The notes under the pieces are model-generated. The model searched no databases. It had not been told where the DNA came from and worked only from the letters and a program-made list of their open reading frames with translations. The position numbers were made by a program, and so were the translations under genes. Shown piece after piece: positions 26,824 to 36,568 of a stretch of DNA of 46,700 nt (position 1 is the stretch's first letter; every line of letters begins with the position of its first letter). Source of the DNA: Desulforamulus profundi (GTDB taxonomy: Bacteria > Bacillota_B > Desulfotomaculia > Desulfotomaculales > Desulfotomaculaceae); the NCBI RefSeq assembly GCF_002607855.1, contig NZ_AWQQ01000095.1, forward strand, positions 22,362 through 69,061, given 5' to 3'.

Positions 26824-27816
26824 ATGAAAGAGACCTTTCGCAGTATATATGGATTGAAAGTTTGGGGGAAATTAGATAATATAAAGAAGAAAAGTATTGG
26901 AGCATGTGTGGCAGGCTTCTTGGTTGCCGACCGGAAGCCTGTTTTTATTGATGAGGTGATAACCTTGAAAACCTGGTATGTTGAAGATGCCGGCGGTGGC
27001 TGCCAGGCCTTTGGGGAAGTGGTGGTGCTGGTTTGCGAGGAGACCGGAGAGGTTTACTCCGCCCGGGTCCCCGTGACCTGGACCAATAAATTGGGCTGGG
27101 AAGAACTGGTTTGTCATTTAATGACGGATTTGATGGATAAAGCCAAGGTAAGCAGGGATGACCAGTTTTTTGTCTGTTCAGGCAATATTTTTCACACCTA
27201 TCACAAGTGGCTGTCCGACCAGGGTTATAACTGGCAAACCCATAAAATGGACGGCCTGGCCCATGATGCGGCGGAGAATGAATTTCATCGCATGGTGGTG
27301 GAGGCAGGTTTCCCGGCGAACATCAAACTGGCGGACAGGGATTACCGCAGTTTTTATACCGAAATCGAAAAATGGGTGTCCTGTAACCCGGGGAGGAAAC
27401 AAAAATACTGGAAAGACCGGGAGGTTCGCAAAAAACCGGCCCAGCCCAGGTATGTGCTGAAAAGCACCATGGGAAGGGTGCGGAATTGTCATCAATGCAA
27501 CCAAAAGATCCCGCCCTTCAGCCCCGCCGTGGAATTAAAATACCGTAAGGACGGTCGCAAGTTGAGGTATTTTTTTCACCCGGAATGCTGTCCGGTAAAA
27601 CCCCTCAAATCCCAACTGGACCAGTTGGAGGTTGCCTGGAAGGGCGGTAAACTGACGGGTATTCTGGTGCCCTGCCAGGAACAGGTCCATTGTACCGTTT
27701 GCGGCAGGCCGGTGGAGCCCGGGGAAAAGACCTTTTATGCCTATGAGGAAGACCACCTGGTCTGCGGTCATCCGAGCTGTTTTGCCAAAACCCGCTCCGG
27801 CAGCGGCATCTGTTAA
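26824..27816 (+). CDS. unknown protein with C-terminal Cys-rich zinc-site region
   Basis: 330 aa, not recognised. The N-terminal two thirds have a predicted mixed fold without named motifs; Trp, Tyr and charged residues are frequent (WYVEDAGGGCQAFGEVVVL). The C-terminal third contains CHQCNQKIPPFS, FHPECCP, CTVCGRPVEPGE and CGHPSCF, pairs of CxxC/HxxC that suggest two zinc fingers of a LIM-like kind. The start is unclear: GGTGGAGG lies 18 bases before the ATG at 26824 and abuts a TTG at 26806. It is probably co-transcribed with comB and ends at a strong terminator. Confidence 0.7.
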   Translation: MKETFRSIYGLKVWGKLDNIKKKSIGACVAGFLVADRKPVFIDEVITLKTWYVEDAGGGCQAFGEVVVLVCEETGEVYSARVPVTWTNKLGWEELVCHLMTDLMDKAKVSRDDQFFVCSGNIFHTYHKWLSDQGYNWQTHKMDGLAHDAAENEFHRMVVEAGFPANIKLADRDYRSFYTEIEKWVSCNPGRKQKYWKDREVRKKPAQPRYVLKSTMGRVRNCHQCNQKIPPFSPAVELKYRKDGRKLRYFFHPECCPVKPLKSQLDQLEVAWKGGKLTGILVPCQEQVHCTVCGRPVEPGEKTFYAYEEDHLVCGHPSCFAKTRSGSGIC

Positions 27817-27825
27817 AAATGTTGG

Positions 27826-27851
27826 AAAGGGCACCGCTTACGGTGCCCTTT
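27826..27851. terminator. bidirectional terminator
   Basis: A perfect 11-bp stem, AAAGGGCACCG / CGGTGCCCTTT, with loop CTTA. It lies just beyond the Cys-rich gene, and its right arm overlaps the restored stop of the convergent gene. Confidence 0.85.
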
Positions 27852-28433
27852 AGTGGTAGGTGGTGGACTGGGACTGGGTTCCTTCCAATATCAGCTGAAG
27901 TTTCGCCAGTTCTTCAACGTCCTGGTTAACGGATACCAGTTCCTTGACATGATTATACAGTTTTTCCAGTCCCGTATGTACATCCCGGATCAACAAGGCA
28001 TAGGCCGGTACTCCCCTTCGGCTTCTTCGTATGCCAGGGAGGCTCCTTCCTCCAGCTCACTCCAATCCCCCAGGATGACGATATTTTCCTTCTGGTCAAT
28101 CAAATTAATAAATTCCCACATTTCCGAGGTAAAAGCGACAATTAATCCTTCCCCCTGGTCCCAGTTGATTTCTAAAACCACCAGGTATTCTGCGGTATTG
28201 GTCACCACCAGGTCCCAGGAAAACCAGTAGTCAATCTCTTCTCCCGAGTGGAAACGTTCAAATAAGTCGCCCATATCCTCTTTTAATGACGGGATGATAA
28301 TAACCACCGCTATTTCAGATTCCCCCAGAAACTCGGGAAACACCACCTGCTTCACCAAAATTGATCTCCCCTTCGGCCCATGGAAAGTATCTAAAAACAA
28401 TATCCCCGGTTCTTCGCCGGGGTAGTCATGCAA
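27850..28433 (-). pseudogene. unknown acidic protein, C-terminal frameshift
   Basis: Not recognised. The first 140 residues are acidic with alternating hydrophobic strands (ESEIAVVIIIPSLKEDMGDL, YLVVLEINWDQGEGLIVAF). At about 28015 the frame shifts by -1. The other frame continues PAYALLIRDVHTGLEKLYNH and ELVSVNQDVEELAKLQLIL to a TAA at 27850, giving 194 codons. Both parts have coding character, so I treat them as one gene. Confidence 0.65.
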
Positions 28434-28524
28434 GCCTTTAAAAGGAATTATAACACAAAAACGAGTTCGTAATAAGGTTTTTCATAGAAGGCTAAAAGGG
28501 TTTTTTGCACAAAATTGTATCTTG

Positions 28525-28553
28525 TTGTCAAAGATTGTCGGCTATGCTACAAT
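28525..28553 (+). promoter_or_regulatory. sigma-A promoter facing the Nudix gene
   Basis: TTGTCA, 17 bases, TACAAT on the plus strand. No plus-strand gene follows; the nearest feature is a hairpin 47 bases downstream. Confidence 0.6.
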
Positions 28554-28559
28554 TGTATA

Positions 28560-28635
28560 CATGATACGATTCTGTCTCCTTAAAAATATACCAATGTTTA
28601 AGCCTGCCACTCTCTAGAGGCAGGCTTCTTTCAAA
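28560..28635 (+). ncRNA. candidate short transcript ending in a hairpin
   Basis: From the promoter at 28525-28553 a transcript of about 70-75 nt would end at a 9-bp hairpin (AAGCCTGCC at 28600-28608 / GGCAGGCTT at 28619-28627) followed by CTTTC. It would be antisense to the last codons of the Nudix gene, whose stop lies in the hairpin loop. An 18-codon frame (MIRFCLLKNIPMFK...) lacks a ribosome site. The T-tract is weak, so this is only a candidate. Confidence 0.3.
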
Positions 28636-29018
28636 AAATTCTGCAGCTTCTTTACTACCGGAACATCGGCTGCCGTGAAATCGTAGTGGTTCATCTCGGC
28701 GGGGGTAACCCAGCGGAAGTCCTGGCAGTCCCTGGCGGCGGGTTTTTGTCCAAGGTACCGGCAGGTGTAACATAACAGCAGGATATGCCTTTCTCCGTAA
28801 AGCTGGGAGACAACCTCAAAAATATCCTTTACTTCGATTTCCATGTCCAGCTCTTCTTTTATTTCCCTTTGCAAGCCCACCCTGGGATCTTCGCCGAAAT
28901 TCAGTTTCCCCCCGGGAAACTCCCATTTCAATCCATGGTCCACATTCTTTTTGCGCTGGGCAATCAGTATTTTATCCTCTTTATGAATAATGGCGGCGGT
29001 TACGATAATGGTATGCAT
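28614..29018 (-). CDS. Nudix hydrolase, MutT-like
   Basis: 134 aa. The Nudix box is intact: GKLNFGEDPRVGLQREIKEEL, preceded by LKWEFPGG. MutT-type enzymes hydrolyse (d)NTPs such as 8-oxo-dGTP; this short form with CRYLGQKPAARDCQDFRWVTPAEM fits the 8-oxo-dGTP group, but the substrate is not proven. It stands alone. Confidence 0.88.
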   Translation of the reverse strand: MHTIIVTAAIIHKEDKILIAQRKKNVDHGLKWEFPGGKLNFGEDPRVGLQREIKEELDMEIEVKDIFEVVSQLYGERHILLLCYTCRYLGQKPAARDCQDFRWVTPAEMNHYDFTAADVPVVKKLQNFLKEACL

Positions 29019-29164
29019 AGACTCTCCTTTGATGGGCGGCAGTGTTTTTTGGGTTGTCTCTATTTTACCACGTCGTGTTTTATTATAGGCTCTTTTCTTA
29101 AAATTGTTGCTATTGAGTATAAGGTCAACATGTTTTATTATAAAGGCAGAAATCTATGGGAGTT

Positions 29165-29946
29165 CTACCAGACCGTGAATGAACGAGCATCCACTGCCCT
29201 GGCCAGTTCTTTCAGGGCCTCGGGATGAGAGAAATAAGCCAGGTGACCCTTCACCGGGTTATATTTTTCCAGTTCACATTCTATAGTTACATCCGGCCCG
29301 CAGGTACTGTAACCTACCAGGTGAGGGCATGCGACGTCAATGCGTACCGCCAGGTTGGTCCAGAGGGCTGGGCCGGGGGGTTTGGAGAGCTGGGTCCGTT
29401 TGTTCAGCCATTTGCGAAACCAGAAGATAGGACTGCCCAGGGTAATGAAATGGCTTATTTTAGCGGCCAGTTCCGGTCTCTGCTGCTGGGCACAAAAGGA
29501 GATCATGGACCCGAGGCTGTAAGCCACCAGGGTAATAGGGGCCGGCGTTTCTTCGATGGCCCGGTAAAAGCGGTTGTTTACCTGCTGGTAGACCTGATCG
29601 TTCAATAAGTAAGAAAAGATGTCGCCAAAATTGTCTGCCACCAGGTTAATAAACCCATCCACCGGTCCCCTTCCCAGGGTCTCTCTGATATCCCCGCCGC
29701 GAACCGCATGCTCCCAGAGATCTCTTTTCATTTCCTGCCTGACCTCCCTCTGGAAGAAGGGGGTGATTTTTTCCACCCGTCCCCGGGCTCAGGCACCAGG
29801 TCGTAGTAGTAGATGCCGCCAAATTGAATATTTGCAGGGTTGCTGCCCTGCTCAACCAGGCAGGGCAGCAGCCTTTCCGCCCAGACCTTCCAATACTGCC
29901 GGTTCGAGTCATGGCCCATACCGTGGATAAAAAGAATAAAACCCAT
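29165..29946 (-). pseudogene. alpha/beta hydrolase (lipase-like), one frameshift
   Basis: From the ATG at 29946 (AAGGTG site) the protein starts GFILFIHGMGHDSNRQYWKVW, the HG oxyanion motif of alpha/beta hydrolases. The frame is lost near 29790 and resumes as VEKITPFFQREVRQEM. The nucleophile elbow is VAYSLGSMISF, an A-x-S-x-G variant; a later VKGHLAYF supplies a possible His. Restored length is 260 aa. The substrate is unknown, an ester or lipid. The shift is net -1. Confidence 0.75.
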
Positions 29947-30015
29947 GGCCTGCACCTTCTTTCCGTGCTTACCCATAGGTTATGTTATTTAGGTACGGTT
30001 GGTGTATCCGCCGGA

Positions 30016-30663
30016 TTATGAACTATAAGCTTCCAGTATAGGGATTAGGTCTTCCCATTGTTGCAAAATACGATCCGGTTCGCGCCTGAGGAGTTCGTCT
30101 CTCTCAGACATCCCCCAGGTTACACCGATGGAAGTAACACCGGCCCTCTTCGCAGCCAAAATGTCAAAGGGGCTGTCTCCCATGTACGCGGCGGTTTCCA
30201 CAGGCGCCTGCATAAGTTCCAGGGCCTTCAGCACCGGGTCGGGCTGGGGTTTGTGGCGGGTCACGTCTTCCACTGCCACAGTGACTTCCATATAGCGGTC
30301 GATGCCCAAAAAACCAATGCTGCGCAGGGCCACCTGGCGGGTTTTTGAGGTGACAATGCCCAGCCGGAATCCTCTGGATTTTAACGTCTCCAGCATTTCC
30401 AATGTGCCGGGAAAGGGTTTTGTCAACTCGTCATGCTCCAGGGCATAGTGGTGCTGGTAGAGTTTGAAAAACTCCGGGTGCCTTGCTTCTCCGGCAAAGG
30501 TCTTGGCGATATCCACCAGGGGCAGGCCGATATGCTTCATGACTTGTGCATCTCCCCAGGGAATATTCATTTCTTCAAAGACCTTCTCGTAGGTTCTTCG
30601 GATAAGCGGCAGCGAGTCGATCAGGGTTCCGTCCAGATCGAACAAAACAGTATTAATGGCCAT
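30016..30663 (-). CDS. HAD-family phosphatase (PpaX / phosphoglycolate phosphatase-like)
   Basis: 215 aa from the ATG at 30663 (AGGGA site); the open frame reaches 30693. HAD motif I is FDLDGTLIDS, motif II IVTSKT, motif III HKPQPDP and motif IV MGDSPFDILAAKRAG, all complete, with a small helical C1 cap. PpaX hydrolyses pyrophosphate from HPr-Ser-P processing and Gph acts on phosphoglycolate; sequence alone does not separate them. The IS607-like element lies just upstream. Confidence 0.87.
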   Translation of the reverse strand: MAINTVLFDLDGTLIDSLPLIRRTYEKVFEEMNIPWGDAQVMKHIGLPLVDIAKTFAGEARHPEFFKLYQHHYALEHDELTKPFPGTLEMLETLKSRGFRLGIVTSKTRQVALRSIGFLGIDRYMEVTVAVEDVTRHKPQPDPVLKALELMQAPVETAAYMGDSPFDILAAKRAGVTSIGVTWGMSERDELLRREPDRILQQWEDLIPILEAYSS

Positions 30664-30721
30664 AGAAATCCCTGGTTTCTGAAAGCTAAACATATCTGAT
30701 TTATACAGGATAATCCAGATT

Positions 30722-30935
30722 TATTTAGGTTTCTCTCCCGCCTACTAACGAGAGGCAGTATCACAGGATTCAACTGCTAGGCCATAAGCTCTCGCTTATG
30801 TTCCGGGTGGATCACCCCGCAGGTTCCCCGCCGCTGCCTAAAGCAAACGTACTGCCCGGAGAAGGTGTTGCCTCCGCCTGGGTTCTGACTTGTGACAACG
30901 GCCTTTCACAACGTGTACCGTGCCACCCGCAAAAT
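30722..30935 (-). ncRNA. candidate omega RNA (reRNA) at the tnpB 3' end
   Basis: The 214 bases after the tnpB stop hold no gene but several helices: CATAAGC-GAGA-GCTTATG with a GNRA tetraloop (30783-30800), GGGTG/CACCC beside it, and CTCTC/GAGAG near the outer end. TnpB nucleases use a guide RNA made from this place, with the guide taken from the flanking DNA past the right end. Position and structure fit; no direct family match was made. Confidence 0.5.
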
Positions 30936-32392
30936 CTAAAGGCTCAAGGTTTTAACCCCTAGCACATTTTCCCGGTGAACCTGCCATGAAACCAGGCTTC
31001 TCACCTTCCTTTTCGTTAGTTTGTTAATCTTAGCCAATACAACCTTTTTAACTGCTGACCATTGTTTCCAATTAGCCATTTGCTTGAATTCAGATTTCTT
31101 TTTGATCAGTTTATCAAGCAATACTTTGGGTATCTTCTCATGTGTGAAGCCCAGACTACGTCTTGCTATAACATAACCTGCTGATTCGTGATTAGATATG
31201 CCGTACACGTGCTGGTACTTTAGAATGCCCGTGACCGATGTAAAGGCCGGTTTTACCTTTATTACCGGCACACCCTCACGGGCAGCACACCGGTCAATAT
31301 ATGCCAGAAACTTTGACCAGACAAAACCATGGCTCATACGGTTAAACTTAGCCGTTACGGACTTGTCGTTTTTAAATTTCAAATCCTCTACTGCCAGGGC
31401 GTAGCCTGTTTCTTTTGCCAGAGCTACTACCTTCTTGGCCGTTTCACCGATAAGGTTGTTCCTTCGGTTGCCTCTAGCATAAGTCCATTCTCCCTGTCTT
31501 AACCACTGACTGCCCCGGTACTGCCCCAGGCAGTCTGTCAGGGCCATCCCTAAGCCGTCAGGGTTGGTGTCCACTCCTACGGCACCGTGGGCATGATAGG
31601 GAACCGGGATCTCTTCTTCGATGGTAACATAGATATAGTACCTGCTGTCCTTACGGATTATTTCTACTTGGTAGGCGGCACCTGTTTTAAGGTAATCCAA
31701 AACCATCTGCCGGTAGTTGCGGCCATTGATTTTACCTGTCTTTTTTGAGGGTTTATGGGCCAGGTAAACCGGAACGGTGATACGCTTATATCGGCCTGTG
31801 CCGGTTGGCTCGGCGGCTATATCCAGCTAGATTTGTCCGTTCATCTCGTACAGGCGTGTGTTCAGGTTGCCGCCCTTGGTCTTGTCTCCCCGGGACAGGT
31901 AACGGTTGCTTCTGGCTTCCTGCCACTCTTCCCGGGTGATATTGCCCTTACATCTTTCCTGAAACAGTCTCTTTCCACCGAAAACAACTGCCGGAAAGGT
32001 CTTGGCTGCCAAATGGTTTTGCCAATATGACAGCTTTCTTTGTTCTTTTTTCAGCCGTTTTTGCAGGTTGGCTTTTTTCTTGGACGATTTGGCTTTAGCT
32101 ATTCGCTTTTGGGTAAACTCTACTTTGGCCCGGGCATTGGCGCAGTGTAACTTTACCAATTCATGTTGCTTTTGATGGTGTTTTGAGCTTCAAACACCGC
32201 ATCATTAGCCTGCCGAGAGTTGATGTTAAACTTGACCTGTACGCTTTTGCGGATGTCCTGGATTTCTTTGCCTTCCAGCAATCTTTTAAAGCTCCCCCTG
32301 ACTGCTGCACAGTAACGGGCCATGAGATTATCAAGGTAGGCTTGTTGGGTTTCGGTGAGTTCAAGGATTACTCCCATCGCCGTCGTTTTCAC
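30936..32392 (-). pseudogene. tnpB: TnpB-related RNA-guided nuclease, frameshift and nonsense
   Basis: Three consecutive pieces. The GTG start at 32392 follows AGGTGG. The frame shifts by -1 near 32165 (KSN / ELVKLHCANARAK). It then meets TAG at 31827-31829 (GQI-stop-LDIAAEPTG) before the catalytic part. RuvC-I is GVDTNPDGLG (Asp) and RuvC-II is ALAVEDLKFKN (Glu). At the RuvC-III position the text is NHESAGYVIARRSLGF with no usual DxN motif, and there is no CxxC zinc ribbon, as in the 'TnpB-related accessory protein' group. Restored length is 485 codons. The in-frame TAG makes it non-functional as read. Confidence 0.8.
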
Positions 32393-33012
32393 CGGCAGCC
32401 ACCTCGCTTTTAATGACCTGCACCAGCTTTTCTGCCACTCTGCCGCCGCGTTTCGGCTGAAAAACTGGTTACTATGGCTATCATGTCTTCTACCAGTTCT
32501 TCTTGCGGTGATTTATCTTCGTCTGATTCCATAATATCAATTTCAATGCCGCATAGCCGATAGTATTGTTCCAGGTACTTATAGCCAAAACGGGCCAATC
32601 GGTCTTTATATTCGATAACAATAACGTCTATTTCACCCTTTGTGGCGGTTTTGGCCAGCTTGGCAAGTTCCCGCCTGTTCTCGTTTAAACCGGAAGCAAT
32701 TTCACTATAAACAGCTTTAACCTGATAACCTTTTTCTACCGCATAAGTTATTAACCGCTCTTTTTGCCGCTGTAAATTTCCGGCTTCGGCTTGTTTTGCA
32801 GTGGATACACGGGCATAAACAGCGCATTGCTTTGTTCCTCTTTCAGTTATCTCTTCACCAATCAAAGCCATTATCTGCGATTCTTTATAACGCCTATGAC
32901 CGCCGGGTGTGCGCAGTGGTTTTAATTTCCCTTCTCTTTCCCAGCGGCGCAACGTGTGAGGCCATACGTTTAATAGCTTTGCTACCTGATGAGATGTTAG
33001 CATCTTTTCCAT
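32361..33012 (-). pseudogene. tnpA: IS607-type serine recombinase, C-terminal lesion
   Basis: From the ATG at 33012, a MerR-like helix-turn-helix (SHQVAKLLNVWPHTLRRWEREG, GGHRRY) precedes a serine recombinase domain with YARVSTAKQ (catalytic Ser) and EYKDRLARFGY. After AIVTSFSA the frame departs; the expected end RGGRVAEKLVQVIKS continues in another frame to 32361, overlapping the tnpB start. The shift is +1/-2, most simply a small deletion. The enzyme would excise and insert the element. Confidence 0.85.
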
Positions 33013-33065
33013 TGACACCACCTCTTACCATTATTTTAATTAGAACTCTTGTTCGATGTCAATGG
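33009..33065. repeat. 9-bp inverted repeat flanking the tnpA promoter
   Basis: CCATTGACA (33009-33017) and TGTCAATGG (33057-33065) are exact inverted copies, 39 bp apart, spanning the tnpA start region. It could be a binding site for TnpA itself or part of the left end. Confidence 0.45.
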
Positions 33066-33328
33066 ATTATTGTTTTTTATTTACTTTTGTTTAATTAATC
33101 TGTAACTGTTGCTTACCTCCTGTTGTCACAAACATTTTGCCACCATAAGGAATGTTATCAAAAATGAACTTACCGTTAATTATAAGTCAACACGGTACAA
33201 AATTCTCAATCAAACCTTAAAATATTGTAAATTTGACATTAAGTAACATTATATCGCAAGGAGATTGTTACCCACAGGTAGAACTTGTTAATAGAATTGT
33301 TACCGGAAGAAACGTACGGAGGCAGGAC

Positions 33329-34359
33329 ATGGCTGCGACAGAAGATATGCTGAACAAGTATAAAGCCCTGGTAAAGGTGAATGAAAAACTTACCCAGCTG
33401 CACTGGATTTTGGCCCAGGTGGCCGGTGAGAATGACCTTCATACCATGCATAATTTAATTTTAAACGGCTTTATGCAAATTGCCGAGGTTGCCGGCTGCC
33501 ATTTTATTCTTTTGGACGAAAACGGCTACCCCGGTGAAATTATCAAACGCAATCCCGGGAACAGCCCCTTCGGCTCATGCAGCGCCTATAAAAAATCCTC
33601 ACACAGGTAAATCACATCAAAAATGAGGATTTAACGCTACCCCATGCGGTTTTCTGTGAAGACTGCCAGGAGCACTGCGGCCTGGGGATTTTACAGATAT
33701 TAACCCTTTATGGCAAGCACGGCAACCCCCTGGCGGTGATCCTTGCCCAGCATCACAACAGGCCCAGCCCCTGTGAGGAAGCCAACATGATCTTAGAGCT
33801 GTTTACCATTCAGGTGAGCCTGACCCTGGAAAATGCCATGTTAAATAAAAAGTTTCAGAATTTATCCATCACCGACGCCCTGACCAACCTTTATAACCAC
33901 CGTTATTTTGCCGAAAAAATGCAGAAGGAGATTTCCCTCTGCTGCTATATGAAAAAAGAAATGTGCCTTATTATGCTGGATGTGGATTTTTTTAAAAGCT
34001 ACAACGACAACTTTGGCCACCCCGCCGGCGACATGGTTTTAAAAACCATGAGTAAAATTTTCTCGCAGGTTGTGCGGCCCAAGGACATTGCGGCCCGCTA
34101 TGGCGGTGAGGAATTTGCTTTCATCCTGCCGGAAACCACCCTGCGGGACGGCATCGAGCTGGCGGAAAAAATTCGGCAGTCCATCGAAAATACCGTCTTT
34201 CCCCACCGGCCTGTGACCGCTTCCCTGGGCATTGCCAATTACCCGGCCCATACCACAAATGCGAAGGAATTGTTGGAACTGGCAGATAAAGCCCTGTACC
34301 ATGCAAAATCGGCAGGCCGTAACAGGGTTAGCGTAGCTCCATCAGTACAAAACAATTAG
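33329..34359 (+). pseudogene. GAF-like plus GGDEF diguanylate cyclase, frameshift
   Basis: The start ATG at 33329 (MAATEDMLNKYKAL) follows GGAGG by seven bases. A GAF-like sensory part (EVAGCHFILLDENGYPGEI ... CQEHCGLGILQILTLYGKHG) is broken at an A6 run (33590-33595); one more A joins SAYKK to ILTQVNHIKNEDL. The GGDEF domain is complete: SITDALTNLYNHRYF, DVDFFKSYND, RYGGEEFAFILPE and the RxxD inhibitory site (RPKD) five residues before it. It makes cyclic di-GMP with product inhibition. Restored length is 343 aa. Confidence 0.85.
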
Positions 34360-34370
34360 GTTGCAGGTAA

Positions 34371-34415
34371 AAGAAGGTGGTTATGAACCCCGGGCGGGAT
34401 CACAGCCACCTTCTT
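34371..34415. terminator. hairpin between convergent GGDEF and dppF genes
   Basis: AAGAAGGTGG / CCACCTTCTT, a 10-bp perfect stem with a 25-base GC-rich loop, sits between the two converging stops. The T-tracts are short, so it is a moderate terminator candidate. Confidence 0.5.
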
Positions 34416-34420
34416 ACTCG

Positions 34421-35406
34421 TTATGCGTTTTGTTTTTTCTCTTCTTCCACCAGGTGACAGGCCACCCAGTGGCCGGGCTTAATGCGCTTAAACACCGGCT
34501 CGTGGTGCTTGCAAATGTCCTGGCAGCAGAAGCAGCGGGTATGAAACCGGCAGCCTGGGGCGGGTTCACCGGACTGGGAACGTCTCCGGTGAGGATGATC
34601 CGTTCCTTTTTTGCCCTGGGATCGGGAATGGGAACCGCGGACAGCAGGGCCTGGGTATAAGGATGCAGCGGGTTGCTGTACAGTTCGTCATCCCGGGCCA
34701 GCTCCACCATTTTGCCCAGGTACATGACACCGATGCGGTCACTGACGTGCTTGACAACATTTAAACCGTGGGCAATAAACAGGTAGGTCAGCCCAAATTC
34801 CTGCTGCAAATCCTTTAACAAGTTTAACACCTGGGACTGGATGGATACGTCCAAGGCGGAAACAGGTTCGTCACAAACAATCAGTTTGGGGTTAAGCGCC
34901 AGCGCCCTGGCAATGCCCACCCGCTGGCGCTGGCCGCCGCTGAACTCGTGAGGGTATCGCCGGGCATGGTAAGACGCCAGACCCACACAGGACAGCAGGT
35001 GTTCAACTTTTTTCTGCACCTCCGGTCCTGAGGCCAATTTGTACAGCTTAATGGGTTCGGCGATGATGTCTCCCACCGACATGCGGGGGTTCAGGGAGGC
35101 ATAGGGGTCCTGGAAGATGATTTGCATGTCCTTGCGCAAGGCACGCACCTCCCCGGAAGTCGCTTCAAAAACGTCGGTGCCTTCAAATTCCACCCGCCCT
35201 GCTGTGGGTTCCAGCAGGCGCAGGATAAGGCGCCCGGTGGTCGATTTGCCGCAGCCGCTCTCCCCTACCAGTCCCAGGGTTTCCCCCTGCCGGATGTCAA
35301 AGGTCAAGCCGTCAACAGCCTTGACCTGTCCTACCTCTTTGCCAAACATCCCCTTTTTAATAGAGAAATATTTGGTCAGGTTTGTTACATGAACCAGCGC
35401 AGACAC
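34421..35406 (-). pseudogene. dppF: oligopeptide ABC transporter ATPase DppF/OppF, C-terminal frameshift
   Basis: Starts with GTG at 35406, overlapping the dppD stop by one base. Walker [10 protein letters not shown], signature [15 protein letters not shown] and Walker [13 protein letters not shown] are intact. At about 34555 one G is lost (PPQ / GCRFHTRC): the restored end [32 protein letters not shown] is the family C-terminus with its iron-sulfur-type cysteines, ending at 34421. Restored length is 328 aa. It powers peptide uptake together with DppD. Confidence 0.88.
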
Positions 35407-36385
35407 TATCGCACACCCCCTTCATGCAGCCGGCAGCTGACCCTGCGGCCCGGCGAAATTTCTTTGAGGGAGGGCCGTTCCACGTGGCAGCGGGGCTGGA
35501 CCTCCGGACACCGGGGGGCAAAGGCGCAGCCTGCGGGCAGGTCGGTTAAGGCCGGCACCATGCCCTCGATCATGTACAGCCTTTCCTGGTTGTCGTTGAT
35601 ATGGGGGATGGATTTCAGCAATCCCCTGGTATATGGGTGAAGCGGGTTGTCAAACAGTTCCAGCACCGGCGCTTCTTCTACCAGTTTGCCGCAGTACATG
35701 ACCACCGCCCGGTCCGCCATTTCAGCCACCACTGCCAGGTCGTGGGTAATCATGATAATGGCGGTACCCAACTGTTCTCTCAGTTCTAACATGAGGTCCA
35801 GGATCTGGGCCTGGATGGTGACATCAAGAGCGGTGGTGGGTTCATCTGCGATCAAAAGTTCCGGGCGGCAGCAAAGGGCCATGGCGATCATGACCCGCTG
35901 GCGCATGCCACCACTCATCTGGTGGGGAAAATCGTGCACCCTTCTCTCCGGCGAAGGAATTCCGGTTAGCCGCAGCATCTCGATGCTTTTCTCCAGAGCA
36001 TCCTTTTTCGTTAAACCCTGGTGAACCACGAGGGACTCGGCAATCTGGTGCCCCACCCGGAACACCGGGTTCAGGGAAGTCATGGGTTCCTGAAAGATCA
36101 TGGAAATCCGGTTGCCCCGGATGTTTCTCATTTCTTTTTCCGTCTTCTTTAACAGATCTTCCCCGTTAAATAAGATCTCTCCCCCACGATACGTCCGGGA
36201 GGATTGGGTATTAATCGCATGATGGAGGTAGCGGTAATACTTTTGCCGCTGCCGGATTCCCCCACCACCGCCAGGGTTTCCCCGCGGTTAAGGTGGAAGC
36301 TCACTCCGTCCACCGCCGGTACCACTCCGTCCTCCAGGAAAAAGTGGGTTTTCAGGTCCTTTACTTGTAATAACGTCTGTGTCAT
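35406..36385 (-). pseudogene. dppD: oligopeptide ABC transporter ATPase DppD/OppD, frameshift
   Basis: From the ATG at 36385 (AGGAGGTG site): [20 protein letters not shown], Walker A GESGSGKS. The frame breaks in a C5 run (36181-36185; G5 in the gene, G6 expected). One more base joins GRIVGG to [20 protein letters not shown]. The rest is complete: [39 protein letters not shown] and the C-terminal [15 protein letters not shown]. Restored length is 326 aa. Confidence 0.88.
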
Positions 36386-36399
36386 CCGACCCACCTCCT

Positions 36400-36521
36400 A
36401 TCGTCGCAACCGGGGCCACAACGTTGGGCAGGATATGCTTAAAAATAATTTGCAAATCATTGTTGCCAATGGCACGGGCCGCCTGAACATATTCGTTTTC
36501 TTTAACGGATAATACCGGGAC
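36400..36521 (-). pseudogene. internal fragment of permease DppC
   Basis: The frame reads VLSVKENEYVQAARAIGNND then LQIIFKHILPNVVAPVAT. This is the EAA loop of DppC/OppC, which docks on the ATPase. Nothing before it or after it belongs to the permease: a stop precedes it and the dppD ribosome site follows at once. About 40 residues remain of some 280. Both ends were lost by deletion or rearrangement. Confidence 0.8.
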
Positions 36522-36568
36522 TCAAGGTCTGAGAAAGAATTAAGAGTACGAGAGGAGATGCCAAGTTG

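Larger units (their letters stand above)
30722..33065 (-). mobile_element. IS607-type element, degenerate
   Basis: Serine-recombinase tnpA followed by tnpB on the same strand, with a structured, non-coding 210-bp right end, is the IS607 plan. The limits are estimates: the right end after the last hairpin (about 30722) and the left end at the inverted repeat before tnpA. Both genes are damaged, so it is probably immobile. Confidence 0.75.

Noticed and set aside
27853..28230. Plus-strand 125-codon frame after the terminator
   Set aside because: It is antisense to the minus-strand gene at 27850-28433, which has better coding character in both of its pieces.
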